Assembly: GCA_009993495.1 (NCBI GenBank)
Contig: JAACTI010000173.1
Span: 1 to 12,160 of the forward strand
DNA from: Deltaproteobacteria bacterium
GTDB lineage: Bacteria > Desulfobacterota > Desulfuromonadia > Desulfuromonadales > Geopsychrobacteraceae
Reading direction: 5' to 3'
DNA length: 12,160 nucleotides
Shown here: in pieces, positions 1 to 7,898 of the stretch
Layout: every line of letters begins with the position of its first letter
How positions within the stretch are numbered: the stretch's first letter is position 1
Program-made: the position numbers and the translations under genes
Notes under the pieces: model-generated
What the model was told of the DNA's origin: nothing
The model's input: the letters and a program-made list of their open reading frames with translations, nothing else
Databases searched by the model: none

Positions 1-312
1 CCGTCGCAATTGTGTGTGATTTTAAGTTTTGCGCTGATTTTTTTGCTGACGCTGCTGATTTTTGCTGTGCTGGGTTATGTGCTGAACCGTTTTGTCACAT
101 TGGTGCTGCTGGGCGGCGTCAATCGCGCCCTGGGTGCAGTCTTTGGGCTGATGCAGGGGGTGGTGGTGCTGGCACTGATTCTGTTTGCCCTTGATATGGC
201 TGAGTTGCCGCGTGGTTTCCGGGCCTATTATCAGAAATCCCAGCTGACGCCGCCTTTTGTTCAACTGGGCCGCACAGTTTTCCGTAGCGGGAAAGGTCTG
301 GTGGCAGACTGA
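1..312 (+). CDS. CvpA-family membrane protein, C-terminal part (partial)
   Basis: This is the 3' end of a gene that starts before the window; the frame is open from base 1 to the TGA at 310-312 (103 codons visible). The visible part has two strongly hydrophobic stretches, one rich in Leu/Ile/Phe (about bases 16-90) and one with the pattern FGLMQGVVVLALILFAL (about 142-192). A short soluble tail follows. The GGVNRALGAVFGLMQGVVV segment is typical of CvpA proteins, small inner-membrane proteins named for their link to colicin V production and otherwise poorly understood. The stop lies 2 nt before the mutS2 ATG, and cvpA-mutS2 adjacency is common in bacteria, so the two are probably co-transcribed and translationally coupled. 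The family call rests on hydropathy, this motif and context. The N-terminal membrane segments are not visible. Confidence 0.75.
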   Translation, partial: PSQLCVILSFALIFLLTLLIFAVLGYVLNRFVTLVLLGGVNRALGAVFGLMQGVVVLALILFALDMAELPRGFRAYYQKSQLTPPFVQLGRTVFRSGKGLVAD

Positions 313-314
313 CA

Positions 315-2687
315 ATGCCGATTGCCGACAGCACGCTGGAATCTTTGGAGTTTGGGGCGGTTCGCCAGCTGTTGGCTACGCGCACCCAGTCTCAGCCGGG
401 GCGGTTATTGGCCTCCCAATTGTGCCCCCTTGGTGACCGGTCAGGGGTGGAGCTGGCCTTGCGCCAGGCTGGCGAGGCTCTTGGTTTGTTGTCCGCCGGG
501 GTTCCGCCTCTTGAGGGTAATCAGCCCCTGGGTGTCATACTGACGGCCTGCGCGGCGGCAGGCAGTCGATTGACGGTTGAGCAGTTGTATGATGTGCAGG
601 CGGCACTTTTGACGGCGACGGCCTGTTGCAACTGGGGCAAGGGGCTGAACGCTGCCAGCAGCTTGTTGTTGTTGTGTCAGCCCCTTGAAGAACTGGTTGA
701 TGTTCAGCGCCCCCTGCGTTTGGCCCTTGGGCCCCGTGGGGAATTACTTGATTCGGCGTCTTTGGCTCTGCGGGATATTCGCAATGAGTTGCGCCAGCTG
801 CGGCGACGGCTCAAGCAACAGCTCGAACAGTTGATGGCTGCCACGGAGCTGGCAAGCTGTTTTCGCGAGCCCCAGATCCGGGTGCGAAACGGGCGCTATG
901 TGGTGCCTTTGAAAGCCGATTATCGCGGGCGGATCAAGGGGCTGGTGCATGACGAATCGGCCAGCGGCCAGACCCTGTATCTCGAACCCGAACTGGTGGT
1001 CGCGGGCAATAATCGCCTGCACCAGCTGCTGCAGGAAGAAAAGCGCGAAGAGCGCCGTATTCTGCTGCAATTAACTGATCTGGTGCGGGAGCATTGCGTT
1101 CCCTTGCGAGGCAACGAAAATCGGCTGGCGCTTCTTGATTTGCGTTTTGCCGCGGCGCAACTGGCCGCTGAATATGAAGGCACGGTGCCGCAGCTGGTGG
1201 ATGAACCCCTCATTGATTTGCGTCAGGCCCGGCATCCCTTATTGATGGTTGATGCGAGCCAGCGGCTTGCGCCGTCGCGTGCGGTTGCGTCGGATCTGCG
1301 TTTGACCGCGGCGCAAGGCACCCTGGTTATCAGTGGCCCCAATACGGGGGGGAAATCGGTGGCCCTGAAAAGTTTTGGTCTGCTGCTGTTGATGGTGCGG
1401 GCCGGCTTGCCGATTCCCTGCGCCGCGGAGAGTCGACTGCATCTGTTTGATGAGGTGTTTGTCGACATTGGTGATTTACAGAGTATTGCTGAACACTTGT
1501 CGACCTTTTCCGGCCACCTGCGGCGCTTGCGTCACATCCTGGATCAGGCGGGTGCTGGTGCCTTGGTGTTGCTTGACGAGGCCGGTACCGGTACCGACCC
1601 GGCCGAAGGGGCGGCTTTGGTGATCGCGGCTCTGGAACGCTTGCAACAGTCCGGTGCGCGTACCATTTTAACCACCCATCTGGGGCGCTTGAAAAGCTGG
1701 GCCGCCGAAACCCCCGGGGTCGAAAATGTCGCGGTTGAGCTCGATGGTGATACGCTGCAACCTCTGTATCGGCTGCGTTACGGAATCCCGGGGGCCAGCA
1801 GTGCCATGGCGACCGCCAGACGCATGGGGCTGCCGCGGGAACTGCTTGATCGGGCCCAGCAGCTGCTCGGCGCACAACCGACCGACAGCAACGAAATGCT
1901 GCTGGCCCTGAACCGCAGCCGGCAGGAACTGGAGGCTTTGCAACTTGAGGCCCGCCAGGAAAGGGATGCAGCCCGTCAGCTGTGGCAGATGCGCCGCGAG
2001 CAGTTGCAGCGCTTGCAACAGCAGAAAAAACAGATCCATGAAAAGGCGCTGCAGCGGGCCGAAAATCTGATTGCCGAAACCAGTCGCCAACTGCGTGCCT
2101 TGCGGCGCCATCCGGAGACCCAGGCCGATGCCAGAGGGCAGGTTGCGCAGGCTACCATGATTGCCGAAGTGCGCGAGCAGCTTGCGCCTTTGCGGTCGGC
2201 AAAAAAAAGTTCGGCGCTGCCTGCGCCAAGGCCGAAAGTCGGCGATCTGGTCAAGGTTGTTGCCCTGGGTGCGCGCGCGCGGGTGTTGAGTATGCAGGGA
2301 CAAGAGGCAATGGTGCAGGTCGCAGGCAAGCGTATGCGTCTGGGCTTGAATCAACTTGAACCCTCAGGTTCAGGCTTGTCCGCTGGCGTCAGCCGACGGC
2401 AACCCCTGGTCACGCGCCCGGCGGCACCGCCGGATCAGGCGCGACGGCTGGTGCTGGTTGGTCAGCGGGTTGAACCGGCCCAGCGTGAACTGGAACGCTT
2501 TATCGATGGGGCCCTGCTGGCCGGTCTGCCCCAGGTTGAAATCGTTCACGGCAGTGGTAGCGGTGCCCTGCGCCAGGCGGTGCGTCAGCTGCTGGCCACT
2601 GAGCGTGCAGTGACGGCTTTTTACGCGGCCGCGAGTGAAGATGGTGGGGAAAATATCACCATTGCCGAATTGGGGCAGCAGGGATGA
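315..2687 (+). CDS. mutS2: Endonuclease MutS2 (MutS-family ATPase with KOW and Smr domains)
   Basis: The gene encodes a 790-residue MutS2, the usual length for the family. The N-terminal lever/clamp region runs to about residue 310 and carries the family motif SASGQTLYLEP (215-225). The ABC-type ATPase domain follows, with Walker A GPNTGGKS at 341-348 and Walker B LVLLDEAGTGTDP at 417-429. A charged helical segment (about 530-630) leads to a KOW-like domain (about 640-682) and a C-terminal Smr domain (about 711-790) with HGSGSGALR at 745-753. MutS2 lacks the mismatch-recognition domain of MutS. It is linked to suppression of recombination and, in Bacillus subtilis, to rescue of collided ribosomes. 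Oddly, the LDLRG motif at the start of Smr reads LVLVG (712-716), losing the Asp and Arg associated with Smr nuclease activity. The ATG is 2 nt after cvpA, and the TGA overlaps the dnaG ATG. MutS1 is ruled out by the Smr domain and the absence of the mismatch-binding N-terminus. Confidence 0.96.
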   Translation: MPIADSTLESLEFGAVRQLLATRTQSQPGRLLASQLCPLGDRSGVELALRQAGEALGLLSAGVPPLEGNQPLGVILTACAAAGSRLTVEQLYDVQAALLTATACCNWGKGLNAASSLLLLCQPLEELVDVQRPLRLALGPRGELLDSASLALRDIRNELRQLRRRLKQQLEQLMAATELASCFREPQIRVRNGRYVVPLKADYRGRIKGLVHDESASGQTLYLEPELVVAGNNRLHQLLQEEKREERRILLQLTDLVREHCVPLRGNENRLALLDLRFAAAQLAAEYEGTVPQLVDEPLIDLRQARHPLLMVDASQRLAPSRAVASDLRLTAAQGTLVISGPNTGGKSVALKSFGLLLLMVRAGLPIPCAAESRLHLFDEVFVDIGDLQSIAEHLSTFSGHLRRLRHILDQAGAGALVLLDEAGTGTDPAEGAALVIAALERLQQSGARTILTTHLGRLKSWAAETPGVENVAVELDGDTLQPLYRLRYGIPGASSAMATARRMGLPRELLDRAQQLLGAQPTDSNEMLLALNRSRQELEALQLEARQERDAARQLWQMRREQLQRLQQQKKQIHEKALQRAENLIAETSRQLRALRRHPETQADARGQVAQATMIAEVREQLAPLRSAKKSSALPAPRPKVGDLVKVVALGARARVLSMQGQEAMVQVAGKRMRLGLNQLEPSGSGLSAGVSRRQPLVTRPAAPPDQARRLVLVGQRVEPAQRELERFIDGALLAGLPQVEIVHGSGSGALRQAVRQLLATERAVTAFYAAASEDGGENITIAELGQQG

Positions 2688-4447
2688 TTGGGTCGATCCC
2701 CGAAGAAAAAATTCAGTTGATGCGTGATGGCGTCGATATCGTCGGCCTGATTTCACGCTATGTCAGCTTGAAGCGCACCGGCAGCAACCATGTTGGGCTC
2801 TGCCCTTTTCACGCTGAAAAAACGCCCTCGTTCAGTGTCAGCGCCGGACGGCAGATTTTTAAATGTTTTGGCTGCGGCCTCGGGGGCGATGCTTTCGAAT
2901 TTCTCATGCGCATGGAAGGCCTGAGCTTTGTCGAAGCGGCAACACGCATTGCCGGTGAGATGGGGATCGACCTTGAACCGCGGCAGCTGTCTTCCGCACA
3001 AGCGCAGCAGCGCGAAGAAAAGGAGCGCTTACAAAAAATTGCCGCATTGGCGAGTGAATTTTACCATACCCAATTGTTGCAGGCGGCAGAAGCCGAAGCT
3101 TGTCGCCAGTATCTGAATCGGCGTGGTTATGGCCGCACCAGTGCCACGGAATACCAATTGGGGTACGCACCCCGACAAGGTTCAGCCCTGGCGGAACACC
3201 TGCGCCAACAGGGGGCGAACCTGGAGGATGCCCGGCGACTGGGGCTGATTCGCGCGCGTGACCGCGGCGAAGGTGATTATGACCTGTTTCGCGGGCGGCT
3301 GATTTTCCCGATTCATGATCTCAGTGGGCGGGTAGTGGCTTTTGGCGGCCGGATTCTCGACGCCGGTCAGCCCAAATATATAAACTCGCCGCAGTCGGAT
3401 TTGTACCACAAGGGCGCGGTTCTGTTTGGTCTTTATGGTGCGCGCCAGGCGATTCGTCAGGCGGAAGCCGCAATTTTGGTCGAAGGGTATTTCGACCAGC
3501 TGGCTCTGGCGCGCGCTGGTTTTACCCACGCGGTGGCCACCTGTGGAACGGCCCTGACCAGCGAACATGTCCAGTTGATTAAACGATATACTCGCCGGGT
3601 GTTGCTCTTGTTTGACAGTGATCAGGCCGGACGCAAGGCGACCTTTAAATCGATGGAGCTTTTGTTGCCGGTCGGCATTGAGGCCGCTGTCGTTGGGCTT
3701 GATGCCGGGGAAGACCCGGATTCCTTTTTGCACACGCAGGGGCCTGAGGCCTTTGCTGCCAGGCTTGCAGCGGCCCGACCGGTGGTTGAGGTTTATATGG
3801 ACGAGTGCCTGACCGAATGTGCTCCCGGCAGCGCGGCCTTGGCTCAGGCAACCCGACGGATTCTTGAGGTGCTGAAACTGGTGGCCGACCCCTTGGAGGC
3901 CGATTTGTATGTGCAGGAACTGGCGCAAAAAACCGGGCTCAAGCCGGAGATGTTACGCCAACAGTTAGGCCAGGTGCAGGCTCCCGCGGCGGGAGGCTCA
4001 TCTGCGCGGTCGGCGCAAGCTGCGCCGCGCGGGGTGTCTGCCCCGGCAGTGGCGCGGGTGAACAACCAAGACCCCCAGGGTGCGCCCGTTCTTCCCGTCG
4101 CTAAACGCCAGGCGAGTTCTTTGACTCCGGCGGAAGCCAAGCTGATTCGCCTGCTGATTTTTGAGGAAGAGGTGCGTCAACAGGTTGCGCATCAGGGGGT
4201 CGAGAACTTTTTTGTCGATGCGGCCCTCGGGCAAATGGCGAGTGAAATTCTTTATCAATTGCAAGATGTTGTCGCCGGGCAAGAGGTGGCGACCTTGCAA
4301 CGTTTTACCGAACTTTATGCGCGCTTGCCGCAACCTTTAGACTATGACCCGGCGGAATATGCGGACGCGGGTGAGCAGATGTTGGAACCGTATCGTAAGA
4401 AAGCGGCGGATCGGCGTCGCCGTGCCATGCTAAAGAAGCAGAGTTGA
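2684..4447 (+). CDS. dnaG: DNA primase
   Basis: The gene encodes a 587-residue bacterial primase that makes RNA primers at the replication fork and works with DnaB helicase. The N-terminal CHC2 zinc finger has C40, H43, C61 and C64 (CX2H-X17-CX2C). The RNA polymerase core contains RLIFPIHDLSGRVVAFGGR (205-223) and the TOPRIM fold with E267 (VEGYFD), D311 and D313 (LLFDSDQAG), plus GEDPD at 342-346. These match the metal-binding acidic residues of E. coli DnaG (E265, D309, D311). A low-complexity Ala/Pro/Ser/Gln linker (about 432-478) leads to the C-terminal helicase-interaction region (about 480-587). The ATG overlaps the mutS2 stop as ATGA, so translation is probably coupled. The start MIGSIPEEKIQLMRDGVDIV fits the family. 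rpoD follows after 101 nt, as in macromolecular-synthesis operons. Confidence 0.97.
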   Translation: MIGSIPEEKIQLMRDGVDIVGLISRYVSLKRTGSNHVGLCPFHAEKTPSFSVSAGRQIFKCFGCGLGGDAFEFLMRMEGLSFVEAATRIAGEMGIDLEPRQLSSAQAQQREEKERLQKIAALASEFYHTQLLQAAEAEACRQYLNRRGYGRTSATEYQLGYAPRQGSALAEHLRQQGANLEDARRLGLIRARDRGEGDYDLFRGRLIFPIHDLSGRVVAFGGRILDAGQPKYINSPQSDLYHKGAVLFGLYGARQAIRQAEAAILVEGYFDQLALARAGFTHAVATCGTALTSEHVQLIKRYTRRVLLLFDSDQAGRKATFKSMELLLPVGIEAAVVGLDAGEDPDSFLHTQGPEAFAARLAAARPVVEVYMDECLTECAPGSAALAQATRRILEVLKLVADPLEADLYVQELAQKTGLKPEMLRQQLGQVQAPAAGGSSARSAQAAPRGVSAPAVARVNNQDPQGAPVLPVAKRQASSLTPAEAKLIRLLIFEEEVRQQVAHQGVENFFVDAALGQMASEILYQLQDVVAGQEVATLQRFTELYARLPQPLDYDPAEYADAGEQMLEPYRKKAADRRRRAMLKKQS

Positions 4448-4469
4448 CATTTTTTTTTTCGTTCTGAGC

Positions 4470-4497
4470 TTTACGAGAGCACAGAAGGCGGTAAACT
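4470..4497 (+). promoter_or_regulatory. Possible sigma70 promoter upstream of rpoD
   Basis: In the dnaG-rpoD gap, TTTACG (4470-4475) and TAAACT (4492-4497) are 16 nt apart and each matches 4 of 6 consensus positions. A perfect TTGACA also occurs at 4444-4449 across the dnaG stop, followed by a run of ten T, but no good -10 lies 16-18 nt from it. The candidate would give rpoD a leader of about 45 nt. Readthrough from dnaG is the alternative, since no terminator hairpin is visible here. This is a weak call from sequence alone. Confidence 0.3.
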
Positions 4498-4548
4498 GGT
4501 AGCGCGTCACGCTTCACTGAAGTGGTCGCCGAGAGAAAAGGACGATAG

Positions 4549-6309
4549 ATGGCTAAGAAGAGTAATCCTGAAGAGGTTCAGCAATTGATCGAAATTGGGA
4601 AAGAAAAAGGTTTTCTCACCTACGATGAGGTTAACGACATGCTGCCTTCTGACATGATTTCATCTGAGCAACTGGATGATATTATGGGGATGTTTGGTGA
4701 CATGGATATCGAAATTGTTGAATCAGAAGCCAAGGCCCCGATCAAGGATGATTCGGACGACCTTGATGAAGATGGCGATGACGATGACGTTGAGCTGGAG
4801 GCTGGAACCTTGGGGCGTACCAGCGATCCCGTGCGCATGTATTTGCGTGAAATGGGCCAGGTTGCTCTGCTGACCCGTGAAGGCGAAGTCGAAATTGCCA
4901 AGCGCATCGAAGATGGCGAAATACAGGTCACCCGCGTGGTTATGCGTACTCCCATCGCTTTTCGTGAGGTCATCAATCTGCTCGGACGCTTGGAAAAAGG
5001 GAGCATCGGTGTTTCGGAGATAACCAAGGAATACGACGATGAAGAGGGCGGTGAGGCCGAAGGGCGTCAACGTGCCCGCCTGCTTGAATTGCTGGACCAA
5101 CTGCGGCCCATCGAAGTTCGCCTGAATGAAGTCGATCAGGAACTAGCGGCCGAGCCGCCTGCGCGTACGCGCACCCGCCTTGAAAAAGAACGTGTCCTTT
5201 TGCTTGAACAGATGACCGAATATCTGCATCAGGTGCGGCTGAAAGATTTTCAGGTTGCCAAAATTGTTGACCGTTTGAAAGATATGGGCCAACAAGTCAA
5301 AAAAGGGCAGCAGGAAATTTTTGCGTGTGAGCAGGAAATAGGGCGCCCCTATGCCGATATTCGCAGCCTGCTGCGCAAAATGCGCAAAACGGAGGAAGAG
5401 GCTCTGGAGGTTGCGGCTGAGTTGCAGGTTAATGGTGACGTGCTTCTCAGCGTCGAAAAGCGCCTCAAGGCCGCCAAGCGTAAATTCAAAAAAGTTAAGG
5501 ATGAGTCAGGTTTTGAACCCCATGATCTGGTTGAATATCTGAAAGAAGTGCACAAGGGCGAGTGGCTGGCCAAAAAAGCCAAGTCAGAGCTGGTCGAAGC
5601 CAATCTGCGGCTGGTGGTCTCCATTGCCAAAAAGTACACCAATCGTGGTTTACAATTTCTCGATCTGATTCAGGAAGGCAATATCGGCCTGATGAAGGCG
5701 GTCGATAAATTCGAGTATCGCCGTGGCTATAAGTTCTCAACCTACGCCACCTGGTGGATTCGTCAGGCTATTACCCGTGCTATCGCCGATCAGGCCCGCA
5801 CCATTCGCATTCCGGTGCACATGATCGAAACCATCAATAAGCTGATTCGCACCACCCGGCAGCTGGTGCAGGAATTTGGGCGTGAGCCCATTCCGGAAGA
5901 GATTGCCGAACGCATGGATCTGCCCCTGGAAAAAGTGCGCCGGGTGCTGAAAATCGCCAAAGAACCTATTAGCCTTGAAACACCGATTGGCGAAGAAGAA
6001 GATTCTTCCCTCGGCGATTTCATTGAAGATAAAGGGGTTATTTCCCCCCTCGAAGCGGTGATAAAGGGCAATCTGTCTGATCAAACATCGCGGGTTTTAG
6101 CGTCATTGACGCCGCGGGAAGAAAAAGTCCTGCGGATGCGTTTTGGCATTGGCGAGAAGTCTGATCATACCCTCGAAGAAGTTGGCCAGGATTTCAATGT
6201 AACCCGCGAACGCATTCGTCAGATTGAAGCCAAGGCGCTGCGTAAACTGCGTCACCCCAGTCGGGCTAAGCGCTTGCGTGGATTTGTCCAGACTGACCTG
6301 AACCAGTAA
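4549..6309 (+). CDS. rpoD: RNA polymerase primary sigma factor RpoD (sigma70)
   Basis: The gene encodes the 586-residue housekeeping sigma factor that directs RNA polymerase to -35/-10 promoters. Region 1.1 (about 1-85) ends in an acidic stretch of mostly Asp/Glu (67-84). Region 1.2 begins TSDPVRMYLREMG (91-103). A long charged non-conserved region follows (about 150-340), as in proteobacterial RpoD. Region 2 carries ELVEANLRLVVSIAKKY (347-363), GLQFLDLIQEGNIGLMKAVDKF (367-388) and YKFSTYATWWIRQAITRAI (394-412), the -10 recognition and melting elements. Region 3 spans about 425-500. Region 4 ends with the helix-turn-helix TLEEVGQDFNVTRERIRQIEAKALRKLRHP (541-570), which binds the -35. An AAAAGGA Shine-Dalgarno (4536-4542) sits 6 nt before the ATG. 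Length and intact region 1.1 separate it from the alternative factors RpoS and RpoH. Confidence 0.98.
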   Translation: MAKKSNPEEVQQLIEIGKEKGFLTYDEVNDMLPSDMISSEQLDDIMGMFGDMDIEIVESEAKAPIKDDSDDLDEDGDDDDVELEAGTLGRTSDPVRMYLREMGQVALLTREGEVEIAKRIEDGEIQVTRVVMRTPIAFREVINLLGRLEKGSIGVSEITKEYDDEEGGEAEGRQRARLLELLDQLRPIEVRLNEVDQELAAEPPARTRTRLEKERVLLLEQMTEYLHQVRLKDFQVAKIVDRLKDMGQQVKKGQQEIFACEQEIGRPYADIRSLLRKMRKTEEEALEVAAELQVNGDVLLSVEKRLKAAKRKFKKVKDESGFEPHDLVEYLKEVHKGEWLAKKAKSELVEANLRLVVSIAKKYTNRGLQFLDLIQEGNIGLMKAVDKFEYRRGYKFSTYATWWIRQAITRAIADQARTIRIPVHMIETINKLIRTTRQLVQEFGREPIPEEIAERMDLPLEKVRRVLKIAKEPISLETPIGEEEDSSLGDFIEDKGVISPLEAVIKGNLSDQTSRVLASLTPREEKVLRMRFGIGEKSDHTLEEVGQDFNVTRERIRQIEAKALRKLRHPSRAKRLRGFVQTDLNQ

Positions 6310-6349
6310 GGGCCTGGCCGGAAATAACGGTGCGATGTGGCAAAAAACC

Positions 6350-6378
6350 TTGACAGTCAGGCGGGCATTTTCTAGTAT
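6350..6378 (+). promoter_or_regulatory. Sigma70 promoter for the tRNA gene
   Basis: A perfect -35 box TTGACA (6350-6355) and a -10 box TAGTAT (6373-6378) are separated by exactly 17 nt. The expected start is near 6385, about 14 nt before the mature tRNA 5' end at 6399, which suits a stable-RNA gene. It lies 40 nt after the rpoD stop, so the tRNA is likely transcribed independently of rpoD. Confidence 0.75.
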
Positions 6379-6398
6379 TCGATCTTGTCGCTTTTCGC

Positions 6399-6475
6399 GG
6401 GCCTATAGCTCAGTTGGTTAGAGCCGCCGGCTCATAACCGGCCGGTCCCAGGTTCGAGTCCTGGTGGGCCCACCA
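6399..6475 (+). tRNA. tRNA with CAU anticodon, probably tRNA-Ile2 (lysidine-modified) rather than elongator Met
   Basis: A complete 77-nt cloverleaf with encoded CCA is present. The acceptor stem GGGCCTA pairs with TGGGCCC, the D stem is GCTC/GAGC, the anticodon stem GCCGG/CCGGC closes the loop CTCATAA (anticodon CAT), and the T arm is CCAGG-TTCGAGT-CCTGG with discriminator A73. It is not an initiator: G1-C72 is paired and the anticodon stem lacks the three consecutive G-C pairs of initiators. The consecutive C4-G69 and C5-G68 pairs are known positive determinants for TilS, the lysidine synthase that converts CAU tRNA to Ile2 reading AUA. The overall sequence also resembles known tRNA-Ile2 genes more than elongator tRNA-Met. 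Automatic annotation would probably label it Met. The tRNA itself is certain; the Ile2 identity is an inference. Confidence 0.95.
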
Positions 6476-6559
6476 TTTCAGCTCTGTAGTTTTGGCGACC
6501 GTGCACGGCCTTTGAATAAGGCATTTTATGATGATCTCAACTTGCGTAACAGGTGAATA

Positions 6560-6716
6560 AAAGCTTGGTCAGAAAATTGTCAGATGTCGGGCATCGGGTG
6601 CGAAAGACTCAACCGGTAGGCCGGAAAAATGCGGTGTTGCCGTACCCCATGAAAACCCTATAACCAAAAAGCTATAACCAGAAGGAGTGCATCGACAGTT
6701 GCACTCCTTCTTTTTT
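6560..6716 (+). ncRNA. Candidate structured leader or small RNA upstream of the Nif3 gene
   Basis: The 258 nt between the tRNA and the Nif3-family gene contain no credible ORF but do contain structure. GATG/CATC forms a small hairpin at 6583-6594. Next to it, GGGTGCG (6596-6602) pairs with CGTACCC (6641-6647) over 7 bp with one G-U, enclosing a CCGG-TAGG-CCGG hairpin (6613-6624) and a GTTGCC segment. A 9-nt direct repeat CTATAACCA (6658-6666 and 6672-6680) precedes the terminator at 6681-6716. The arrangement could be a cis-regulatory leader, a terminated small RNA, or a tRNA 3' trailer. It vaguely recalls the two-hairpin c-di-GMP-I (GEMM) riboswitch but lacks its diagnostic core. A weak hairpin GCCTT/AAGGC followed by ATTTTAT (6508-6529) may be the tRNA terminator. 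Confidence 0.3.
6681..6716 (+). terminator. Strong rho-independent terminator directly before the Nif3-family gene
   Basis: An 11-bp perfect stem, GAAGGAGTGCA (6681-6691) with TGCACTCCTTC (6700-6710), has an 8-nt loop and is followed at once by six T (6711-6716). It ends 17 nt before the ATG at 6734, too close for a conventional promoter with leader in between. It therefore either ends the tRNA or small RNA transcript with the Nif3 gene reached by readthrough, or acts as a conditional attenuator. Confidence 0.85.
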
Positions 6717-6733
6717 GTGATGAAACGAGAAGC

Positions 6734-7861
6734 ATGGCCCGCCAGAAAAAAATGCGCATTCAGGATGTTTGTGGTTTGCTGAATCAGCTTTATCCACCGT
6801 TTTTGGCCGAAGATTGGGATCATGTCGGCCTGCAAGCCGGTGATCCGCTGGCCGAGGTTTCACGTGTTCTCATTTGTCTTGATGTCGAAGAAAAAACAGT
6901 TGCTGCCGCGGTTGAGGAGAAGGCGCAGCTGATTATTGCGCATCATCCCCTGATATTCCGACCGCTGACGCGCATAACGCCACAAGATGAAACCGGGCGA
7001 ACCTTGTTTGCGGCTTTGCGTCAGGGGGTAGCGATTTTCTGCGCCCATACCAATCTTGATCGGGCCAGCAATGGTCTGAATGACTGGCTGGCGACCCGGC
7101 TGGGAATGGTCAATTCTCTCCCGCTGGAACACTCTGCGGGGCAGCTGCTCAAGCTGGTGGTTTTTGTCCCCCAGGGGCACGAGGAGCAAGTGGCCGCGGC
7201 ATTGTTTGATGCCGGTGCCGGTCATATTGGTCATTACGATCATTGCGCATTTCACAGCAGCGGTACCGGCCAGTTTCGGCCAGGGGCGGCGACAAATCCT
7301 TTCATCGGTCAGCCTGGTGTCGATGAAAAAATCGCCGAAATTCGTCTGGAAACCATTATTCCTGCGGCACTAGCGGCGCGAGTGGTGCAAAAAATGTGTA
7401 AGGCCCACCCCTACGAGGAAGTCGCCTTTGACCTCTATCCCTTGGCGAATCAGCGCCAGGATCTTGGCCTGGGGCGTATCGGTTTTCTGCCTGCACCTCT
7501 GGCGGCTGGCGATTTTTTCACTCAGGTCAAACAACAGCTGGCTCTCGATCATCTGCGCGTCGCCGGGCCACAAAACCGTCTGATTCACAAGGTTGCCGTC
7601 TGCGGCGGCAGTGGCGTCGTGTTGATGTCCGAGGCCTTGCGCCAGGGGGCCGATTGTCTGGTGACGGGCGATGTCAAGTATCATGATGCGCAACGCGCTC
7701 GCAGCGAGGGGTTGACCCTGATTGATGCCGGCCACTTTGCCACTGAAATTCTCATGGTGCATCCCCTGACCCAAGTGTTAACCCGGGCCGCCGACGAACG
7801 TCAGTGGCCGGTTGAATTTATCCCAAACAAAGGCGAACAGGATTCCTTTTCCTGGATCTGA
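6734..7861 (+). CDS. Nif3-like dinuclear metal centre protein (YqfO type)
   Basis: The 375-residue protein belongs to the Nif3/YbgI/YqfO family, ring-shaped hexamers with a two-metal centre whose physiological substrate is poorly defined; database entries often read 'GTP cyclohydrolase 1 type 2 homologue'. Visible metal-ligand motifs are AHHP (H70, H71), AHTNLD (H105, D109) and DAGHFATE (H334, E338). The family N-terminus is recognisable in LAEDWDHVGLQAGD. Between the two halves, residues about 135-240 form the extra domain of the longer YqfO type (LVVFVPQGHEEQVAAALF, then KAHPYEEVAFDLYPL). YbgI-type members of about 250 residues lack it. The start is uncertain: ATG 6734 has only a weak GAGAAG upstream, and M7 (ATG 6752) would match the usual start more closely. 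The zinc-ribbon gene follows after 37 nt, so the two probably form one operon. Confidence 0.9.
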   Translation: MARQKKMRIQDVCGLLNQLYPPFLAEDWDHVGLQAGDPLAEVSRVLICLDVEEKTVAAAVEEKAQLIIAHHPLIFRPLTRITPQDETGRTLFAALRQGVAIFCAHTNLDRASNGLNDWLATRLGMVNSLPLEHSAGQLLKLVVFVPQGHEEQVAAALFDAGAGHIGHYDHCAFHSSGTGQFRPGAATNPFIGQPGVDEKIAEIRLETIIPAALAARVVQKMCKAHPYEEVAFDLYPLANQRQDLGLGRIGFLPAPLAAGDFFTQVKQQLALDHLRVAGPQNRLIHKVAVCGGSGVVLMSEALRQGADCLVTGDVKYHDAQRARSEGLTLIDAGHFATEILMVHPLTQVLTRAADERQWPVEFIPNKGEQDSFSWI

Positions 7862-7898
7862 TCGTCGGAAGGCTAACGTCTGCATAACGGAGGACAAT

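Noticed and set aside
1580..1602. Repeated GGTACC palindromes in mutS2
   Set aside because: They simply encode the conserved AGTGTDP part of the Walker B region.
6560..6650. c-di-GMP-I (GEMM) riboswitch upstream of the Nif3-family gene
   Set aside because: Two adjacent hairpins and a GTTGCCG tail are suggestive, but the diagnostic AAACC and GGGACGCAAAGCC core segments are absent, so only a generic structured element is claimed.
7812..7898. Longer start (ATG 7812) for the zinc-ribbon protein
   Set aside because: It overlaps the Nif3-family gene by 50 nt, has no ribosome-binding site, and adds residues unlike the family; GTG 7899 has GGAGG at good spacing.
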